Below are positions 15,203 through 23,614 of a stretch of DNA of 45,370 nucleotides, piece after piece; the first letter of the stretch is position 1, and each line of letters opens with the position of its first letter. The stretch lies in the IMG/VR virus record IMGVR_UViG_3300044641_010242, positions 1 to 45,370 of that record. One strand, written 5' to 3'. A model generated the notes under the pieces. That model was not told the DNA's origin. It ran no database searches and saw nothing but the letters and a program-made list of their open reading frames with translations. The DNA comes from a virus. A program made the position numbers and the translations under genes.

Positions 15203-16648
15203 ATGTCACACGAACTATATATGCCAATTTCTTGCTTATTAACACCAAAAATAGCAGAAGACGTAAACAAAAAACTTGAGTTAATATACAAATTCGCTCA
15301 AGAAAATATGATTTCTTTTAGCGAAGTACCCGAGTATCTTTCTGAAATATTAAAAAATAACAAATACGCTTCATCCGGTATGAAGGCAAGTCTTTCGGAA
15401 TTGCCAGATTTTATATTTAAACTAGCCGAATTAAAAAACGATTCTTATTTCATAAAGACAGCTCAAGAAGAAGGTGAAGAAAAAGAAATATCAGATGGAT
15501 CAGACTCTTGGACTAGAAGTTGGTGGGCAAATGTGCTTGGATTTATTCCAGGAGTTGGTGGAGTAATAAGTCTTGTAAATATATACAAATACAGTTACAG
15601 AGCATGTATGAACGAAGGGGCTTTAAGTTGGCCTTGTGCGGAATTTGTTTTTGATCTATTAGTGATAATACTTGATGTTACAACAATAGCAGGAATTGCT
15701 GGATCTTTGCCTACTGCTGGAACATCAGCTGCTGTATCAGTCACTTCAATTGCAGCTGGAACAGTAATAAGGGCAATGAAACCAGTTATAAAAGCAGTAA
15801 TGCTTGGAGAAAAAATCACCAGACCAATAAGGATGGTACTAAAAAGTCTTGGCAAAGGTTTTATTAGAATTTTAGAAATGGCAGGACTTAAGGCCTCTTC
15901 TGTTATTCAGTGGCTTAGAACAAAGCAAGCGTCTGCGGCTCCGGGAGTTTTAGTTCGAATATATAACAAATTAGAAAGAATGTTTATATCATTTAAAACA
16001 ATATCTTCCAATATTATAGCACGTTTGAAAATAGCAATAAAAGAAACAGATGAATTCATGGATCCTCTTGTGTCTCCAGTTGCAAAGGGGAAAGGAAGCA
16101 GAGCACTAAAGAAAAGATTTAAGGCAATAAAGGACGCTGGTCAGCTAAACGGGAGACAGATACTGCAATGGTGCTCTTATTTTAGAGAGGGGCAAGGCTG
16201 GGGCAAATACTACTTTAGTATTAATGCTTTAAGAGTGGGTGGGCTACTTAAAAGTACTCTAGAATCAGTAGCTAATTGGTTTATGTCAGAAGGAGCCCAG
16301 GACATAGAAAATCAAATTAGTGAGATAGAAAACGAAGTCAAAAACAATCCGAATGTACTGGTTGATGGAGATCAAATGAGAACGAAAATAAGATCAATTA
16401 TTGAGCAAAGTTCTCAAAAATTAGTTGCAAAATTGAGGTCTGAAGGAAAAAATGAAACAGAAATAGCTAAGACTAAGGAATTTTATGTCAAATACATGCT
16501 AGATATAATGGGTGGAACTGCTGTTTCTGAATATTCAGAAGAAACAAATGCAAATAGTGGAAATATGAATGAACTTTTGGACTCCACCTATGGCTATGGT
16601 GGAAGAACCTTTGAAAATATGTCCATGATACCACAAACATCTAACTAA
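15203..16648 (+). CDS. 481-aa protein with hydrophobic glycine-rich core, possible membrane-interacting virion protein
   Basis: AGGAG about 7 nt before the ATG supports this start. After a helical N-terminus (1-100), residues about 108-200 hold two long hydrophobic stretches: WWANVLGFIPGVGGVISLVN and then FVFDLLVIILDVTTIAGIAG running into a Thr/Ala/Gly-rich tail. The FIPGVG turn is like that before hydrophobic segments in pre-toxin and pore-forming proteins. The remainder (200-481) is basic then acidic helix. No enzyme motif is seen. A protein that inserts into or crosses a membrane, such as an ejected internal protein, would fit; this is inference. Confidence 0.6.
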   Translation: MSHELYMPISCLLTPKIAEDVNKKLELIYKFAQENMISFSEVPEYLSEILKNNKYASSGMKASLSELPDFIFKLAELKNDSYFIKTAQEEGEEKEISDGSDSWTRSWWANVLGFIPGVGGVISLVNIYKYSYRACMNEGALSWPCAEFVFDLLVIILDVTTIAGIAGSLPTAGTSAAVSVTSIAAGTVIRAMKPVIKAVMLGEKITRPIRMVLKSLGKGFIRILEMAGLKASSVIQWLRTKQASAAPGVLVRIYNKLERMFISFKTISSNIIARLKIAIKETDEFMDPLVSPVAKGKGSRALKKRFKAIKDAGQLNGRQILQWCSYFREGQGWGKYYFSINALRVGGLLKSTLESVANWFMSEGAQDIENQISEIENEVKNNPNVLVDGDQMRTKIRSIIEQSSQKLVAKLRSEGKNETEIAKTKEFYVKYMLDIMGGTAVSEYSEETNANSGNMNELLDSTYGYGGRTFENMSMIPQTSN

Positions 16649-16863
16649 TTGGACTTGTCACAGCCAAGTTGTGGATATTCTGTATAATCTGGAGGCGTGT
16701 CAAAGTTTTCTTTTGACACTATCTCCATGCCTGGTTTTTGATTGTCTATAAAAGATTGAATTCTTTCCCATGCTCTATATTGATTGTTGAAATTTCTCCA
16801 ACAGCCGGGGTTTCCATATATTTTATCAATTAAAATTTGTTGTAAATTGGGGAATTTGGACAT
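16645..16863 (-). CDS. hypothetical 72-aa protein
   Basis: Lies 5 nt downstream of the SNF2 gene on the same strand, so it is probably co-transcribed, and overlaps the convergent plus-strand gene by 4 nt. The sequence NPGCWRNFNNQYRAWERIQS is Trp- and aromatic-rich. Not recognised. The close packing and intact frame support it as a gene. Confidence 0.5.
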   Translation of the reverse strand: MSKFPNLQQILIDKIYGNPGCWRNFNNQYRAWERIQSFIDNQKPGMEIVSKENFDTPPDYTEYPQLGCDKSN

Positions 16864-16868
16864 TTTTG

Positions 16869-19850
16869 TTACCTAGATATTTTGTACCAGTTTATATTAA
16901 TATTACGACTTGCTTTTTTCATCTCTTTTCCTATTTGCTCTACCTTTTGTTCTAACTTTTCATCTATTTCTTCAAGTTTCGCCTGAAGTTCATTTTTCCT
17001 TTTGTCATTTTCTGTAATTTCAAATTTTCCTTCTGATATTCTTTCTATTTGTTCTTCATCTAATTTTTGTATTAGTTCCATTATTATGATTTTTTGCTTG
17101 ACTATTTCGTAAATATCCTCATCAGCTGTCCCTTTTGCTATCATGTAATATACATTTACATCGTCTTTGCTGTTAATTCTAAAAAATCTGCCTCGAGCTT
17201 GTTCATCTTTTGCTGGGCTCCAGTCATAATCATTAAATATAACATCTGTAAGTATATTGGGAAGATCTATTCCTGTTCCGCCAGCAGCTATATTTATTAC
17301 AATTGCGAAATATTCACTATTTTGAGACTTAAAATCCTGAATTATAATATCTCTTTCTGACTTTTCTTGATTACCTCTGATTTGAGCAACCTTTTTATTC
17401 ATTGGTGCTAATATTTTTGTAAGGCCATCAGTAATAATGTCAGCAGATTCATTAAAAGAAGTGAATATTGCAACTTTTTTGCCTTGATTTATGAAAAGTT
17501 TGGCAAATTCTAGTGTTTTGGGCGCCTTTGCAGAAGCAAGTTCAACCCTAATTGCGCTCTGCTCATTAAGGGAGCTTCTTCCCTTATATGAATTCATGCG
17601 TGCATTTATCTTGGCCACTAGAGCTACCTTGTCTAAATCAACATTTTTTTCTCCAACGGCAATATTAGGAAGATTTTCTTCCATCATTTTTTTAGTTCTT
17701 TGAATATATATTCTTTGAAGTATTAAAATCTGTCTTAACTTGTCTGCATTTGCAAATTTTTCAGATGGATTTTTTGTTTTAGGATCAAAATTTCCCTTAA
17801 ATTTACCATGATCAAGTTTTCCAAGAGGGTGATTTACAGCTCTTAATTGATTGTAAAGATCAACTGGCTTGTTGGCTATTATTGTTGCAGATAGCCCCCA
17901 CACATAAGGTATGTACTGAGTTATATCTTGACAATTAAATGTTGTTTTATTCTTTTTATGATCTCCGTTTGGATCTCTCGATGAGGGAGATCCGTTTTTT
18001 ATAGTATGGCATTCGTCAAGAATACACAGGACTATTTTGCCATCCATTGCCTGTTTTTTAAGGAAGTCAGTAACTTCTTTTGCCCTACTAGAAACAGAAA
18101 GATCATTATATGGAAGTACCTTCCACATGGCAGATACATTGTTGAATGAATTGGAAACTTCATTTTCCGGAAGCCCTATTATTTCTTTTATGTTTTTTGT
18201 GTACTGACTAACAACAGAAGGGAGAGTAAAAACAATACACTTTTTGTTAAACAAAGAACACACTTTCGGATCACTCAAATCCGCATCGAATGGTATATTA
18301 TTCTCTTTCATCAGCCTTAATTGAGCAGCCATTATTGACTGAACAGTTTTGCCGGTACCTGTTTCGTCACCAAGAAGCGCAGATGACCTTGAATATAGGA
18401 ACTGAATACCATGAACCTGGAGATCTTTTAGAGCGAACTGTTCTCCTGTTTTTGTTCTACTTATATTTGATTCAAATTTTTCAAGGACAGATCTGAATTG
18501 GTCTTTATTATCAAACCCATCAACACTTCCTTCTAGTCTTTCCTGTTTTATTACACCCCTAGAAACCAAAGAAGATATGACTCTCTTAAGTTCTGAAGCA
18601 TCAAAGCCCCTGCTTTCACAGCATTGTATAAATCTAGCATAATCGTTTAGTGAACCTCTGGTTGGCCTTTGATATTTGAACCTTCCATCAGCACTTTCGC
18701 TCATGTTAAGATATGTGTGTATGTCTGGATCTTTATTATTTATATCGCTGGTAGAATTTACAAAACAAAATCTTAGGGATTCGTTGAGGAATTTTCTAAA
18801 CTCTTCTGGTTGAGATCTGCTAAGATAAAAAATACTTACAAGCCAGTTATTGTTAGTTTCCGCCGATATGTCCTTGCAGGTTATTGCTATTCTTGAATTA
18901 CCATCTTCTGATATGGTGCTTGAAGAAGAGGCCTGATCAAATGGATTTCGGTCAAAACCAATTCTGTCAGATTGCTCTCCAAGTTGCTTTAGGGTTTCTT
19001 TGGATGGAGAATATAGAATCCAGCATTTTTTGTTTGCATCCCAGGATCTTCTAGACTTAACATTACGTATAACGTTGACCATTTCTGGATTGTACTCAAA
19101 ATATATTTCATAGTTATTACCATCTCTTACTATTTTTATTTTTTTCTTGTCAGTATTTTTGCTTTCAAATACACCTTCTCTTGTATCCGCAGGCTCATTG
19201 GGTATTGTTTGATTACTATTTGTAGTACTGGTATTTTCTATATTATAACCTAGTTCTTTTAACGAGCTAAATACAATACCCTCAACAAGTGGATGTATCT
19301 CAATAATATCAGGTTGGCTTCTTGGGTAAAATAGCTTCCAAGCTTGAATTTTATCACCTGAAAAATAGGGAGAAAAATCCTGTTTATGTTCAGGGGGAAG
19401 AGACATAATCTTTTCAGATATTTCTTTTATAATTTTTCTTATTTTAACTGGATCTAATAATGGTACTATATAGGAATTTCTTCCATAGTTTCCAGGTCCA
19501 ATTTTTCTAATAGATTTTGTTTTTGAAAGCTCATTAATATCTTTAAAATCTGGATTTGTTTCAGAAAACTGATCATTAATTTTACTTTCAATTTGATCTA
19601 AATTCTCATTTTTCAATTGAGTATTTTTGTATCTTTTCAAGATGTACAGTGTTGAATATATTTCATCCCAAGTTAGTGGGTCACTTAGCTGCATCCTATA
19701 TATTGACCTAAGAAGAGGATTGTCGTAGTCAAACTTGTTAAAACCAGCACTGTCATATGTTGTTGGAGCTCCTTTTCCAAACATATTTTTTACAATTTCT
19801 ATTATTTTAGAAACTTCTGCACTGCTGTGTTTTGATTTATTTATAGACAT
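16869..19850 (-). CDS. SNF2-family DNA helicase/translocase, C-terminus INWYK
   Basis: The 993-residue protein has a long N-terminal region (1-475) and SNF2-type helicase motifs: ALLGDETGTGKTVQSI (Walker A, 494-502), CILDECHTIKNG (DECH, 612-615), WGLSATIIAN (motif III, 653-656), VAIFTSFNESADII (about 793), and GGTGIDLPNILTDVIFNDYD then QARGRFFRI (motifs V and VI, 857-891). A segment at about 248-300 (IYFEYNPEMVNVIRNVKSRR, then W and W) resembles HARP/RPA-like annealing-helicase accessory domains. The C-terminus is a Lys/Glu coiled coil ending in INWYKISR. It would remodel protein-DNA complexes by ATP hydrolysis. The tag-like end is unusual. Confidence 0.9.
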   Translation of the reverse strand: MSINKSKHSSAEVSKIIEIVKNMFGKGAPTTYDSAGFNKFDYDNPLLRSIYRMQLSDPLTWDEIYSTLYILKRYKNTQLKNENLDQIESKINDQFSETNPDFKDINELSKTKSIRKIGPGNYGRNSYIVPLLDPVKIRKIIKEISEKIMSLPPEHKQDFSPYFSGDKIQAWKLFYPRSQPDIIEIHPLVEGIVFSSLKELGYNIENTSTTNSNQTIPNEPADTREGVFESKNTDKKKIKIVRDGNNYEIYFEYNPEMVNVIRNVKSRRSWDANKKCWILYSPSKETLKQLGEQSDRIGFDRNPFDQASSSSTISEDGNSRIAITCKDISAETNNNWLVSIFYLSRSQPEEFRKFLNESLRFCFVNSTSDINNKDPDIHTYLNMSESADGRFKYQRPTRGSLNDYARFIQCCESRGFDASELKRVISSLVSRGVIKQERLEGSVDGFDNKDQFRSVLEKFESNISRTKTGEQFALKDLQVHGIQFLYSRSSALLGDETGTGKTVQSIMAAQLRLMKENNIPFDADLSDPKVCSLFNKKCIVFTLPSVVSQYTKNIKEIIGLPENEVSNSFNNVSAMWKVLPYNDLSVSSRAKEVTDFLKKQAMDGKIVLCILDECHTIKNGSPSSRDPNGDHKKNKTTFNCQDITQYIPYVWGLSATIIANKPVDLYNQLRAVNHPLGKLDHGKFKGNFDPKTKNPSEKFANADKLRQILILQRIYIQRTKKMMEENLPNIAVGEKNVDLDKVALVAKINARMNSYKGRSSLNEQSAIRVELASAKAPKTLEFAKLFINQGKKVAIFTSFNESADIITDGLTKILAPMNKKVAQIRGNQEKSERDIIIQDFKSQNSEYFAIVINIAAGGTGIDLPNILTDVIFNDYDWSPAKDEQARGRFFRINSKDDVNVYYMIAKGTADEDIYEIVKQKIIIMELIQKLDEEQIERISEGKFEITENDKRKNELQAKLEEIDEKLEQKVEQIGKEMKKASRNININWYKISR

Positions 19851-19937
19851 TTTTAAAAAAAGTATTTAATTTTAATATACAGGTTTTTAAGAAAAATAAA
19901 GGAACTATCCTTTAGGAAAATCATCAACTTAAGTAAT

Positions 19938-20261
19938 ATGCAAAATTGTCATTTCTCTATTCATTACTCAATAGACACAGCAAAAGATCCAAATAATTTG
20001 GATGAGTTTTTTATAGACATTAAAATATCAAAAATTGACGTTTTACACGAAAATCACGCTGTTTTTTCCAAAAAAATAAGTATTGGACCATTTTTAAAAA
20101 TAGAACAAGCCTATGAAGAGGGTTCAATAGAAAATTTAATAAAAATAGCTATAGATAAATTTATGAAACCTGAAGAATCTATAGAAATAGTAAAATGCAA
20201 TATGGTTAAAACGATAAAAAATGGATTACACAAATATCTTCATGATGAAGGTCTATTATGA
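19938..20261 (+). CDS. hypothetical 107-aa protein coupled to the 814-aa protein
   Basis: Not recognised. The 107 residues show alternating charged and hydrophobic segments; the central part (EEGSIENLIKIAIDKFMKPE) is predicted helix. The stop overlaps the ATG of the 814-aa gene (ATGAGC), which points to translational coupling and a shared function. No Shine-Dalgarno site close to the ATG is obvious. Confidence 0.58.
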   Translation: MQNCHFSIHYSIDTAKDPNNLDEFFIDIKISKIDVLHENHAVFSKKISIGPFLKIEQAYEEGSIENLIKIAIDKFMKPEESIEIVKCNMVKTIKNGLHKYLHDEGLL

Positions 20262-22702
20262 GCTACATAACTGTAACAAAATCAAGTGAAACTTATGAAA
20301 TTGATGAGTCTTTTGTAGAAAAAGCAAAAGCATGGTTTTTGAGTAATGAAAAAAAACTTCCAAATGTTTTTGGAAAAATTACCATGGGAATATTTGTTGG
20401 TCATGACTCAAGAAGTTATGCGCAAAATATACAAAATGCTCAACAGAACCATGAATGTGATTACATTCGTTCAAAAATAGCAGGACTTAGAAGTCCAATG
20501 AACTCTTTAGGGTGTGATTATAAAATTGGAAATACAAATCCTTACTTTTTTGCTCCATTTGTGATAGAAGGCGGCGGTGCTGCATCTTTTGATCAATTAG
20601 ATCAGGGTTTATATAGTCTTTTATGTAATAGTGGAAATTTTAGAAGAGTTTCATCTGGAGATATACAAAGTCACATTCTTTATACTGTTCAAATTAATGA
20701 AAATATAGGAATGATATCATATAATAAACCCCCAAAAAGCAATACATTTAGATTTGAAGGAGTGCCTACAAACTTACCATTTATAGCGCAGGCAAATAGA
20801 AAGGAATGCATAAAAATGAAAAAAATTGCCATATCTGAAGATTTATACAGATCAACAGGTCCAGAAATAGCAGGTGGAGCTGAAAGAACAGATAAAAATC
20901 AAAGAACCGGAAAAGAAAAAACATTACACATTCCGGGAATTGCTATGCTTTTTAGCAAAACAATCAGGGATCTTCCTCAAAAAGTGATAAATCCAATACT
21001 CGATAGATTCAATGAAAAAATGAAAGAAGCAGGAATTACATCAGTTGAGGCTCTTGATATGCCCCTGATAGCTTTTCTTGGTAAAGACGATGTATGGAAT
21101 CTAGATGGAAGGGCAATTGTACCTCTAGAAATAGAAAAGAAGTCAAAAAAGGGCATTCAAGAGATAGAAATAACATATTTGGACCTTTCTACTATGCAAG
21201 TTGAAAAAAATGAAAGCCAAGAAATAAAAGATAGAGTTGAAAGAGTAATAATTGAACGTCAAGAAATGAAAAAATTAAGGATTAATGCTTTAATAAAGGA
21301 TAGAAATTCTTTCATAGAAAAATTGAAAACTTCTTTTGGAACTTCAGTTGGAGGATTTACTTCAATTATTTTCATGATGAATAAACTTGATTCTTTGTTG
21401 AATGCTAGAGCTTCTACGTTAAAAATGCAGATAGCATCAATGACAAAAAAATCAAAGAGTTTTGAACAAAATCCTTTGCTTATGCAAATGGAAGAGAAAT
21501 CTGAAGAGGAAATGTCAAAACCATTTGGAGAGTCTGCTTTTTATTCACATCCGGTGGACTACTTAAAGTCAATACTAAGAGACATGCATTATAAGGGCAA
21601 GCTAGAACAGATAATGCAAATGCTTGAAAGCGGAGAGCTTCAAAGAAAGTATAATCCAGAAAACGATCCAAGACTCAATGCTGTATTTACGGCTCTTATA
21701 GAATTCGGAAGACAATTAAGAGAAAGAAAAGAAGAAAAGAAAAGAAAAGAAGACGAGTCAAAACAGGAAAGACAAGAAAGATTTGACGTAGGGGCTTTGG
21801 AACTTCCGGTATTAAAAGAAATACAGAGGATAGAAGAAATGAATATTTCAGATATGCCAATTGAAACATCTGGTATATCTCCAGAATTGTATAAATCAGA
21901 AGGATCAAGAATGGTTGCGCCATCAAGAGCAATCGAATATATAAGAATAAATCTTAGAGAAGTAGAAATAACAAAAGATAGACTTGCTGGAATAAGAATG
22001 ATACTTTTAAGATTGAATGAAGACAAAAATATGAATGCACGATACTTTAGAACTCCTAATGGGCAAAGAGATATACAAAAGATAAAATCTTTGTTTACTC
22101 AGCTTTATGGATTTGTAACAAAATATGTAAATTCAATGTACAAAGACGGAAAATTAGACAAAGCAAAAATAGGATCTTCGGCAGATCCCATTGCAAATCT
22201 AAATATATCTGAATATCTTTTGCTTTTAAACACAAAAGTAGGAGAGTATATAAAATACATAAATGAAAACTATGAAAATAGAACTGCTTCAGGTTCATAC
22301 ACAACGAAATTTGCTCAGGATGCTGGAGCTTCTGCTCCTCCGCCTGCTCCTCCTGCTGCAGGAGGAATACCAGGTCTACCAGGCATGGGTGGTCCACCAG
22401 CAGGTTCAAAAGCAGGAGATATTAGAAGTCCTGATGAATCAAAAATAAATAATGAATATCATGACGATGAAGAAGAACTAGAAGAATTAAGAGATAGTTT
22501 TGATAGCGCATATAAGTCTGGTCATTCAATAGAGGATTCTGTAATACTTGCGATACAGGGATCTGGTTCCAGAAGAGCTCCTGGTCAAATAGATGTGGCA
22601 ATAGTACCAGATCCTGAATATCCAGATATGGAAGCTCCTTTTATTAGAGGAGTTTTTGGAGTTGATCTTGGACCAGTTCAAACAGAACAAGCGCAAAAAT
22701 AA
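20258..22702 (+). CDS. large 814-aa protein, probably virion or morphogenesis
   Basis: Not assigned to a family. The first 240 residues look globular (VGHDSRSYAQNIQNAQQNHE, then FFAPFVIEGGGAASFDQLDQ). Residues about 330-530 are long charged helices, including RERKEEKKRKEDESKQERQE, consistent with a coiled coil. Residues about 690-710 are a Pro/Ala/Gly linker (SAPPPAPPAAGGIPGLPGMG), followed by an acidic region and a short C-terminal domain. A globular head, coiled stalk and linker with a terminal domain fit a structural or scaffold protein. It is co-transcribed with the gene at 19938 and followed by the superoxide dismutase after 7 nt. Confidence 0.6.
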   Translation: MSYITVTKSSETYEIDESFVEKAKAWFLSNEKKLPNVFGKITMGIFVGHDSRSYAQNIQNAQQNHECDYIRSKIAGLRSPMNSLGCDYKIGNTNPYFFAPFVIEGGGAASFDQLDQGLYSLLCNSGNFRRVSSGDIQSHILYTVQINENIGMISYNKPPKSNTFRFEGVPTNLPFIAQANRKECIKMKKIAISEDLYRSTGPEIAGGAERTDKNQRTGKEKTLHIPGIAMLFSKTIRDLPQKVINPILDRFNEKMKEAGITSVEALDMPLIAFLGKDDVWNLDGRAIVPLEIEKKSKKGIQEIEITYLDLSTMQVEKNESQEIKDRVERVIIERQEMKKLRINALIKDRNSFIEKLKTSFGTSVGGFTSIIFMMNKLDSLLNARASTLKMQIASMTKKSKSFEQNPLLMQMEEKSEEEMSKPFGESAFYSHPVDYLKSILRDMHYKGKLEQIMQMLESGELQRKYNPENDPRLNAVFTALIEFGRQLRERKEEKKRKEDESKQERQERFDVGALELPVLKEIQRIEEMNISDMPIETSGISPELYKSEGSRMVAPSRAIEYIRINLREVEITKDRLAGIRMILLRLNEDKNMNARYFRTPNGQRDIQKIKSLFTQLYGFVTKYVNSMYKDGKLDKAKIGSSADPIANLNISEYLLLLNTKVGEYIKYINENYENRTASGSYTTKFAQDAGASAPPPAPPAAGGIPGLPGMGGPPAGSKAGDIRSPDESKINNEYHDDEEELEELRDSFDSAYKSGHSIEDSVILAIQGSGSRRAPGQIDVAIVPDPEYPDMEAPFIRGVFGVDLGPVQTEQAQK

Positions 22703-22709
22703 TAATAAA

Positions 22710-23348
22710 ATGTCAGAATATAGATTTGAATTTAAAAATATACCGCACGGTTTTAATGATTTAACTGATCTTTTTTCAGAAGATGCAGTGAAACTTCATC
22801 ATTTAAAACACGAATATGGATATTTTACTAAATTGCAAAGTCTAGTTGGAAAAAATGTCATATTTAAAAAAAGTTCACTTGAAGAAATTATTAGATATTT
22901 TAATCAGAATAAAAATGATGAGGAAAATATTGATATAAAAAACAATGCTTGCGGTTTATATAATCATCAAATATGGTGGAAAATGCTTACTCCAAAAAAT
23001 AAGTACAAAAAACCAAATTCAGACATTAAATCTATAATAGAAAAAAACTTTAATTCATTTGAGGAGTTCGAAGATAATTTCAAAAACTTGTCAAAGAATC
23101 TATTTGGTTCTGGATGGGTTTGGCTATTATGCAAAAATGGCAAATTATCTTTGGCTTCATGTCAAAATCAAAATAATCCAATTTCTGAAGGACTAGGATA
23201 TCCATTATTGGGAATAGATGTATGGGAGCATGCATTTTACGTAGACTATTTAAACAGAAAAAAAGATTATGTAAACAAATTTTTAAATTATGTTAATTGG
23301 GACGAAATAACAAATAGATATTTTGAATCAGAAAAAAGTGCTTTATGA
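22710..23348 (+). CDS. Fe/Mn-family superoxide dismutase
   Basis: The ATG at 22710 gives 212 residues, normal for the family; an upstream in-frame start at 22656 would overlap the previous gene. All four metal ligands are present: H30 in LHHLKHEY, H86 in GLYNHQIWW, and D170 and H174 in GIDVWEHAFY. The gateway tyrosine (Y38) and C-terminal helix NRKKDYVNKFLNYVNWDEI are also there. Gly82 in NNACGLYNH and Gln154 in NQNNPIS follow the manganese-type pattern (iron enzymes usually have Gln and Ala there), so a Mn-dependent or cambialistic enzyme is likely. It converts superoxide to peroxide and oxygen. It overlaps the next gene by 4 nt. Confidence 0.95.
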   Translation: MSEYRFEFKNIPHGFNDLTDLFSEDAVKLHHLKHEYGYFTKLQSLVGKNVIFKKSSLEEIIRYFNQNKNDEENIDIKNNACGLYNHQIWWKMLTPKNKYKKPNSDIKSIIEKNFNSFEEFEDNFKNLSKNLFGSGWVWLLCKNGKLSLASCQNQNNPISEGLGYPLLGIDVWEHAFYVDYLNRKKDYVNKFLNYVNWDEITNRYFESEKSAL

Positions 23349-23614
23349 ATTGGTACAAACAACAATTAAATAAAATTGCAGATGAATGTTTCTCAATAAA
23401 TATACCTTCAAGTGCAAGGATAAAAAAAGATATTGATTCAATCTTAGAAACTGAAATTTCTATCAAGGTTGCATCTAAAATAAGGGCAATTGTAAAAACT
23501 GCCTCAAATTCCAAAAAGAGAAAAGAAAAACACATATCTAAAATTGACGATTTTATCGATCCGTCAATAAAGGATCAAGTTAAAGGAATTGTAAGGTCTT
23601 ACCTTGGCCTTTAA
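23345..23614 (+). CDS. hypothetical 89-aa protein with MNWYK tag
   Basis: It begins MNWYKQQLNKIADECFSINI, one of the clearest copies of the recurrent tag. The rest is helical and basic (SNSKKRKEKHISKIDDF). The ATG overlaps the stop codon of the superoxide dismutase gene (ATGA), so the two are coupled and may work in the same compartment, with the tag directing this partner (speculative). It overlaps the convergent minus-strand gene by 4 nt. Not recognised otherwise. Confidence 0.65.
   Translation: MNWYKQQLNKIADECFSINIPSSARIKKDIDSILETEISIKVASKIRAIVKTASNSKKRKEKHISKIDDFIDPSIKDQVKGIVRSYLGL

Noticed and set aside
14797-15291. Long form of the Asn/Asp-rich protein starting at 15291
   Set aside because: This would overlap the start and ribosome site of the plus-strand gene at 15203; the inner ATG at 15138 is more economical.
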